From positions 1-39,077 of the forward strand of contig CAINLJ010000202.1 in assembly GCA_903850335.1 (NCBI GenBank): DNA of 39,077 bases, written 5' to 3'. Numbering within the stretch: position 1 is the stretch's first letter; the number at the start of each line of letters is the position of its first letter. The notes under the pieces were generated by a model that saw only the letters and a program-made list of their open reading frames with translations, was not told the DNA's origin and ran no database searches. Of this stretch, positions 34,058 to 39,077 are shown piece by piece. Position numbers and translations under genes: made by a program. This DNA comes from an uncultured Bacteroidia bacterium. Its GTDB lineage: Bacteria > Bacteroidota > Bacteroidia > Bacteroidales > Prolixibacteraceae.

Positions 34058-36309
34058 GATTCAACCTTAAAAAGCTTATATTTTCAGGAACTATACTGTT
34101 GTTTATGTGTGGTTTTAAGCCTGCAGACAACAAGAAACCCAACCTGGATTATGTTGATCCCTATATTGGAGGAATGGGACACCTGCTGCATCCTACCCGG
34201 CCTAATGTTCAATTGCCAAACCAGATGGTTCGAATGCATCCGTTACGGGCAGATTTTCTGGACGATCAGATTAGTTTCTTCCCACTGACAATGATATCGC
34301 ATCGTGCCGGTGAACTGTTCGGAATTCTACCCGGAATGGGAAAGCCGGAAGCAGGAACCTGGAAAGAGCGCCAGACCTATGATCATGATCTTGAGATTGT
34401 GCGTCCGTATTATTTCTCGACATACCTTATCGATGAAGATATTAAAACCGAATTTGTACCCGGGAACAAAGTGGGATTCTTTCGTTTTACCTTTCCCGTC
34501 AAAGGTGCCAAAAGACTACGCTTACAAATCAATCAGGAGGGACATTGGGATATAATCAATAAAAATGGAATTGCTGGTGAAGAACAGTTTTTTGGTATGA
34601 AGGCATTTGTGTATGGCGAGTTTAATCAGGATTGTAAAACAGTCCTGAAAACCGTGACTCGTCCTGTAAAGAAGACAAACAAAACCAGGCAGGAGCCAAC
34701 GGCATGGGTTGAATTCCAGGGTGATGATGATAGACCTGTAGAATTCAAGTATGCCATATCATTTATAAGCCCCGAACAGGCCAGGATAAATCTGAAAAAT
34801 GAGATTCCCCATTGGGATTTTGGATCACTGAAAGATAATGGGGAGAAGATCTGGACCGATGTTGTGAATCAAATCGAAGTAAAAGGGGCAACTGAAGCTC
34901 AGCGCCGTACCTTCTTTACTTCTTTGTATCGCACCTATGAACGCATGGTTAACATCAACGAATATGGAAATTATTACAGTGCGTATGATCACCGTATACA
35001 CAAATCAGAGCGTGATTTCTATATTGATGACTGGGTTTGGGATACATATCTGGCAAATCATCCTTTACGTATGATCCTTCAGCCCAAAAAGGAGTCCGAT
35101 ATGCTCGACTCCTACACAAAAATGTATGAGCAGGGAGGCTGGATGCCTCAGTTTCCGCTCCTATATATCGACAATCCTGCTATGAACGGGTTTCACTCAA
35201 CAATTGTGTTCCTCGATGCCTGGAGAAAAGGGATCAGGGGATTTGACGCGGATAAAGCGTATGAAGGGATTCGAAAAAACGGATATCAGGCAACAATGCT
35301 TCCATGGCGAAATGGCCCTCTGTGTTCGCTTGATACGTTTTACAGAAAGAATGGATATTATCCTGCATTAATGCCAGGAGAGGCTGAAACTGTGAAGGAG
35401 GTTGACAGTTTTGAGAAACGTCAGAGCGTTGCAGTCACGCTTGGGGCAAGTTATGATGACTGGGCACTGTCCGAAATGGCCCGGGAATTGGGGCATAAGG
35501 AAGATCAGCAATACTTCCGCAACCAATCAACCAACTACCGAAATTTATATCGTCCGGAGAAGAAGCTTATGTGGCCCAAAAATTCAAAGGGTGAATGGAT
35601 AGAAATTGATCCGAAATTCGATGGTGGCCCGGGGGGACGGGATTATTATGACGAAAATAACGGGTATACCTATCAGTGGCAGGTTCAGGAAGATATTCAC
35701 GGGCTGATCAAATTGATGGGGGGCAGGGAAAAATTTACTGCGAATCTCGACCAGCTATTTCGTGAGGATCTTGGCAGGACAAAGTTCCAGTTTTGGGCGA
35801 AGTTTGCAGACGCTACGGGTTTGGTTGGACAATATTCGATGGGAAATGAACCGAGTTTTCATATTCCATGGTTGTATAATTATTCCGGTGAACCATGGAA
35901 GACTCAGAAAAGAGTAAGGTTTTTGCTTGATGTCTGGTTTCAGGACAACATATTTGGAATCCCTGGAGATGAGGATGGAGGTGGCATGACTGCCTTTGTT
36001 GTCTTCGCTTCAATGGGTTTTTATCCGGTTACTCCCGGATTACCTGTTTATAATATTGGTAGTCCGGTCTTTGAAGAGGTAAAGATTAAGCTCAGTAATG
36101 GAAAAACATTCACAATAGTCGCGCATAATTATGCAAAAGGAAATAAATATATCCAGTCTGCCAAATTAAACGGCAAGCAATTAGATCGTCCCTGGTTCAC
36201 ACATACTGACTTGTTAAACGGAGCAACAATAGAATTGGAAATGGGAGCCTACCCAAACAAGAAATGGGGGTCATCGGTTGATGCTGCACCACCTTCTGAA
36301 ATTGAATAA
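34054..36309 (+). CDS. Divergent GH92-family glycoside hydrolase, exported
   Basis: A 751-residue protein with an N-terminal hydrophobic signal ([15 protein letters not shown]). GH92 blocks are recognisable: [43 protein letters not shown] with Glu599, and [21 protein letters not shown]. They differ from the standard pattern. The N-terminal block reads [21 protein letters not shown] instead of NPFIGTGG followed by PFGMVQLSPD, and EDCGQMSAWYVF is [12 protein letters not shown]. It is therefore a distant subgroup from the GH92 at 10321-12630 and may cleave another linkage or sugar. Overlap with the NagB-like gene suggests that its product feeds amino-sugar catabolism. Length is normal for the family. 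Confidence 0.88.
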   Translation: MRFNLKKLIFSGTILLFMCGFKPADNKKPNLDYVDPYIGGMGHLLHPTRPNVQLPNQMVRMHPLRADFLDDQISFFPLTMISHRAGELFGILPGMGKPEAGTWKERQTYDHDLEIVRPYYFSTYLIDEDIKTEFVPGNKVGFFRFTFPVKGAKRLRLQINQEGHWDIINKNGIAGEEQFFGMKAFVYGEFNQDCKTVLKTVTRPVKKTNKTRQEPTAWVEFQGDDDRPVEFKYAISFISPEQARINLKNEIPHWDFGSLKDNGEKIWTDVVNQIEVKGATEAQRRTFFTSLYRTYERMVNINEYGNYYSAYDHRIHKSERDFYIDDWVWDTYLANHPLRMILQPKKESDMLDSYTKMYEQGGWMPQFPLLYIDNPAMNGFHSTIVFLDAWRKGIRGFDADKAYEGIRKNGYQATMLPWRNGPLCSLDTFYRKNGYYPALMPGEAETVKEVDSFEKRQSVAVTLGASYDDWALSEMARELGHKEDQQYFRNQSTNYRNLYRPEKKLMWPKNSKGEWIEIDPKFDGGPGGRDYYDENNGYTYQWQVQEDIHGLIKLMGGREKFTANLDQLFREDLGRTKFQFWAKFADATGLVGQYSMGNEPSFHIPWLYNYSGEPWKTQKRVRFLLDVWFQDNIFGIPGDEDGGGMTAFVVFASMGFYPVTPGLPVYNIGSPVFEEVKIKLSNGKTFTIVAHNYAKGNKYIQSAKLNGKQLDRPWFTHTDLLNGATIELEMGAYPNKKWGSSVDAAPPSEIE

Positions 36310-36373
36310 TGATCATTTTGTAGAGACATAAATCTTTACCTCTCCATTGAATAATGTTTAAAACAGGGAGACT

Positions 36374-36613
36374 ATGAAAATCAAAAAAGATTTACCAGGG
36401 AAAAATAACAAATCGATTTACCTTTTGATACTTGGAATTTCCATGTGCTTGCTTTCCATTTTCTGGATCTTCGCAAGATTAGCAGAAAATGAATTGATAA
36501 AGCATTTCGATTGGATTTATTCCGGATTTTTTGCTTTGAGTGGCATAACTAATATTTTTTTAGGTCTTGGCTCTTCGATTGAACGAATTTTTGGAACAAG
36601 AAACCTGAAATAA
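36374..36613 (+). CDS. Small two-helix membrane protein, unknown
   Basis: A 79-residue protein with a polar, lysine-rich start and two predicted transmembrane helices (about 15-36, SIYLLILGISMCLLSIFWIF; and about 47-65, WIYSGFFALSGITNIFLGLG). I do not recognise a family. It lies 64 bp after the GH92 gene and 20 bp before the Tat-exported protein, on the same strand, with a GGGAG upstream of its ATG, which supports it being a real gene. Confidence 0.65.
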   Translation: MKIKKDLPGKNNKSIYLLILGISMCLLSIFWIFARLAENELIKHFDWIYSGFFALSGITNIFLGLGSSIERIFGTRNLK

Positions 36614-36633
36614 GTAGAAACTTAAAAACCTCT

Positions 36634-38418
36634 ATGAATAACCGCAGAGACTTCCTGAGGAAAGGCGCACTGGCTGGGATCCTTTTATCAGGAGCCACCG
36701 GGATAAGCGGAGATCTTGTCGCCCTGGATAAATCGGAATTAAAGAATGGCACGTTAACTAAGAATTCCGGCACGATCTTTAATTCAATCGCCTTTATCAC
36801 CTCAGAAAGTCCTGGGGTTCTCGCGGAAAAGGCAACGAGAATTTTCCTCAGGATTCTCAACGAGCGTACAGGTCTCGATTTCAGCGGAAGCGGGGGGAAC
36901 CACCTCACAATCCGGTTAAGGATTTTAGCCCGGACAATGCCCCCTGAGGCATTCCGGATAGAGAAACCGGAGGAAAACAGTATCATCCTTTCTGCCAGCG
37001 ATTCAAACGGTATCTTGTATGGATTGGGGAAACTGCTCCATATATCGGTCATCTCTGAGGCTGGATTTATTCCGGGAGAATGGCATGGGTTATCGGTCCC
37101 GGAGAAGTCACAGCGAAACATCTATTTCGCCACACATTTTCATAATTTCTACCACACAGCCCCGGTGGAAAAGGTGATAAACTATATTGAAGAGCTCGCA
37201 CTCTGGGGGTATAACAACATTGAGGTGTGGTTCGACATGCACGGTTTTGAGGGAATTAATGACCCTAAAGCTGGGGCTATGTTAGACCGGCTGACAATCA
37301 TTTTGAGAGCAGGCAAAGATGCCGGAATGAAAATCTCAATTTGCATGCTCGCCAATGAAGGTTACAATTCATCCCCAATTGAATTGCGGGCCCAACCTCC
37401 GAAACAGATCAGGCTGCGCGGGTGCTACGGGGTGGAAATCTGTCCTTCGCAACCGGGTGGAACCGAATTGATCCTGAAACAGATCGAAGAGGAACTCGAG
37501 GCCTTCAGCCTACGCGGTGTACTTGTCGATTTCATCGTTGTCTGGCCTTATGATCAGGGTGGTTGCGGATGCGACAGGTGTACTCCCTGGGGAAGCAACG
37601 GCTATCTGAAATTGTCAGGAAAAATAACAGAGCTCGCCCACCGAAAAATACCCGGTGTAAGGATTATCCTTTCAACCTGGCTGTTCGATTGTGTTGAAGA
37701 TGAAGGGGAATGGGCCGGAGTCGCCAAAGCTTTCAGGGATGAGAAACCGTGGGTTGACTTTATCCAGGCCGATTCCCATGAAGCATTTCCCAAATATCTC
37801 AAGAACAACCCGGTTCCGGGAGACCTTCCGCTGCTAAATTTCCCTGAAATTAGTATGTGGAATTCATGGCCATGGGGTGGATTTGGAGCAAATCCGCTAC
37901 CCCAAAGGTTTCAGGGATTGTGGGACGAAGTCAAGGACAAAGTTGCGGGTGGTGCACCTTATTCAGAGGGGATATTTGAAGATATCAACAAAGTCATTTA
38001 CAGTCAGTTTTATTGGACGGGTTCCAAGACTTCAATTCAAACAGTCAGGGAATATGTATCGTTTGAATTCTCTGCAGATCATGCAGAATCTATCATAAAG
38101 GCCATTGAAATCCTTGAAACAAACCATGGGTTAAGAGCAGGATTTAAACCAGGGTCTCCTCCCACCTTTAAAGTTCCCACAGAGGATTACGGGGCTGAGG
38201 AAGCATATAATTTGCTGAAAGAAGTGGATCACAATCTCCCGGAGAGAACAAGAATCAGCTGGCGGTGGAGGATATTATTTCTGCGGGCAATGTTTGATTA
38301 TAAATTGAGGAAAAATAAAGGATTTACAGACGAAACGGTTGAGGCCGGATTTCGGGAGTTAACTGAATTATATTATGCATATCAGGCAGATTTATCTGTC
38401 CAGCCACCACTAAAATAA
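36634..38418 (+). CDS. Tat-exported GH20/DUF4838-like TIM-barrel protein
   Basis: A 594-residue protein. A twin-arginine signal (NNRRDFLRKGALAGILLSG) directs export. Residues ~45-140 resemble the small N-terminal domain of GH20/GH67 enzymes (ASDSNGILYGLGKLLHIS). From about 160 on, a TIM-barrel-like region carries HFHNFYHTAPVEKVINYIEE, WGYNNIEVWFDMHGF, VVWPYDQGGCGCDRC (Asp307; Cys311, Cys313, Cys316) and QADSHEAFP. The C-x-C-D-x-C motif matches that of the DUF4838 protein at 28255-30492. I cannot name a characterised family. It is probably an uncharacterised glycoside hydrolase, and the Tat route suggests folding or metal loading before export. It is the last plus-strand gene; its stop is 34 bp from the convergent gene. 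Confidence 0.75.
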   Translation: MNNRRDFLRKGALAGILLSGATGISGDLVALDKSELKNGTLTKNSGTIFNSIAFITSESPGVLAEKATRIFLRILNERTGLDFSGSGGNHLTIRLRILARTMPPEAFRIEKPEENSIILSASDSNGILYGLGKLLHISVISEAGFIPGEWHGLSVPEKSQRNIYFATHFHNFYHTAPVEKVINYIEELALWGYNNIEVWFDMHGFEGINDPKAGAMLDRLTIILRAGKDAGMKISICMLANEGYNSSPIELRAQPPKQIRLRGCYGVEICPSQPGGTELILKQIEEELEAFSLRGVLVDFIVVWPYDQGGCGCDRCTPWGSNGYLKLSGKITELAHRKIPGVRIILSTWLFDCVEDEGEWAGVAKAFRDEKPWVDFIQADSHEAFPKYLKNNPVPGDLPLLNFPEISMWNSWPWGGFGANPLPQRFQGLWDEVKDKVAGGAPYSEGIFEDINKVIYSQFYWTGSKTSIQTVREYVSFEFSADHAESIIKAIEILETNHGLRAGFKPGSPPTFKVPTEDYGAEEAYNLLKEVDHNLPERTRISWRWRILFLRAMFDYKLRKNKGFTDETVEAGFRELTELYYAYQADLSVQPPLK

Positions 38419-38452
38419 TCAATAATCGTTAGATTACTAAAGACTTATCTGT

Positions 38453-38851
38453 TTATTTCGGATCTTTATCTGCAACAGGATGCCGAAAAAGTAAAACCCC
38501 AAAAGAGACTGCAAAAACACAATAAATAATGACCACTAGCCAAATAGCAATTGGAAATACCGGATCAGCTGTTATTCCTTTAGTCAGGGCAAGACCCGAA
38601 ATCATAAAGTGGGTAAAGTTCGCAGTAGCTATTGGACGGTTATAAATGCCTCCAATAAGACCGGATCTTGTCATCCAGTTCAGCATGGCAAAACCAAAAT
38701 AAAGACCTCCAAGTATTTGCAGAAGAAATTCCACCAATTTATTTCCGCCTATTCCCAATCCAACTGAGATTTCCTGGGGAATAAAGGTCAGAATTATACC
38801 TGAAATCCCAAGTATTACTGAAGAAGCAGTCATTAATATTTTTGTATTCAT
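38453..38851 (-). CDS. Small four-helix integral membrane protein, unknown
   Basis: A 132-residue protein with four predicted transmembrane helices (about 5-24, 38-58, 74-92 and 100-123; for example ILMTASSVILGISGIILTFI and IAIWLVVIIYCVFAVSFGVL). It has no catalytic motif that I recognise. It is convergent to the glycan locus and so probably outside it, forming the right boundary of the carbohydrate gene set. Confidence 0.72.
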   Translation of the reverse strand: MNTKILMTASSVILGISGIILTFIPQEISVGLGIGGNKLVEFLLQILGGLYFGFAMLNWMTRSGLIGGIYNRPIATANFTHFMISGLALTKGITADPVFPIAIWLVVIIYCVFAVSFGVLLFRHPVADKDPK

Positions 38852-38959
38852 TGGGACAAAATAAGCTATTTATAATAAATCTAAGTTTTGATGAAAGTAT
38901 AAAATAAATTTAATCTTCTGAATAATTGGGGGACCTTTTTTCCAATACTTCGGTAAATT

Positions 38960-39077
38960 TTAAGCGGCAATTTTGCCATAATTGAGTAGTTCTTTGACAA
39001 TTTTTTGATTTTTTGGTGTGTTTGGGTTTATAGCAAACATGCACATAAATCGTTCTGCGGTAAGTGTTGCATTGAAG
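38960..39077 (-). CDS. 3' end of an unidentified gene cut by the window edge
   Basis: On the minus strand the frame entering from the right edge is open for 38 codons and stops at TAA (38960-38962); the last residues read NQKIVKELLNYGKIAA. Basic, lysine-rich composition and the sharp end are consistent with a transposase or another DNA-binding protein, but nothing decisive is visible. The 108 bp between this stop and the membrane protein start are AT-rich without a recognisable feature apart from a GGGGGACC near 38930. Confidence 0.4.
   Translation of the reverse strand, partial: FNATLTAERFMCMFAINPNTPKNQKIVKELLNYGKIAA

Noticed and set aside
36549-37121. 190-codon open frame antisense to the Tat-exported protein
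   Set aside because: It overlaps two sense genes and its composition (Pro/Ser/Arg-rich) is typical of antisense translation; no motif or start context supports it.
38423-38436. Bidirectional terminator between the convergent genes (TAATC-GTTA-GATTA)
   Set aside because: The stem is only five AT-rich pairs and no T tract follows, so it does not support a terminator call.
38925-39077. Insertion sequence end
   Set aside because: A GGGGGACC stretch and a basic C-terminal coding tail hint at an IS, but no second inverted repeat or target duplication is visible inside the window.

Overview
The window looks like chromosomal DNA of a member of the Bacteroidota (probably Bacteroidales/Marinilabiliales-like). 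The evidence is moderate-to-low GC, weak A-rich ribosome binding sites, many lipoprotein or Sec/Tat-exported carbohydrate enzymes, several glycan-degrading families typical of the phylum, and Bacteroidota-type -7 promoter boxes (TAnnTTTG) at two of the main upstream regions. Coding density is very high. No gap exceeds about 250 bp, and I saw no tRNA, rRNA, CRISPR array or complete mobile element.

Left arm (1-16536, all minus strand): an AraC-family regulator (15685-16536) heads a tightly packed run read right to left. It contains a GH78 alpha-L-rhamnosidase, a GH92 alpha-mannosidase, a DUF1349 lectin-like protein, an internally deleted dihydrofolate-reductase-family remnant, a secreted beta-propeller/helical-domain fusion, a second GH78 rhamnosidase with PA14 and Fn3-like/CHB_HEX_C tail domains, a tandem alpha/beta-hydrolase (esterase-like), and the N-terminal 497 residues of a GH20-type protein cut by the window edge.

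Right arm (16752-38418, plus strand), divergent from the regulator: a DHDPS/NAL-family lyase, an exported FAD oxidoreductase, a BNR/sialidase-fold protein, an exported YdjC/ChbG-type deacetylase, a NagX/HGSNAT-like membrane acetyltransferase, two exported Gfo/Idh/MocA-type proteins (one lipoprotein, one Tat), a D-2-hydroxyacid dehydrogenase, an RraA-like protein, an HpaI-type aldolase, a DUF4838 (GH163-related) lipoprotein and a NagA-type deacetylase that carries a signal peptide. After a 246-bp repeat-rich gap with its own promoter-like box come an MFS transporter, a NagB-type deaminase, a divergent GH92, a small membrane protein and a Tat-exported TIM-barrel-like protein. A convergent small four-helix membrane protein and the 3' end of an unidentified gene close the window.

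Interpretation (inference): this is a catabolic locus for a heteroglycan containing rhamnose, mannose and an N-acetylated amino sugar. Chains would be cut outside the cytoplasm by the GH78, GH92, GH20-like and DUF4838 enzymes. Sugars would be de-N-acetylated and/or oxidised in the periplasm, taken up by the MFS porter, and finished by the NagB-like deaminase, the 2-hydroxyacid dehydrogenase and the aldolases. No SusC/SusD pair, hybrid two-component sensor or sugar kinase is visible, so this is not a classical PUL as far as the window shows. The most unusual points are the exported NagA-like enzyme, the stack of exported oxidoreductases, the propeller fusion, and a shared C-x-C-D-x-C motif linking the DUF4838 protein with the unassigned Tat protein.
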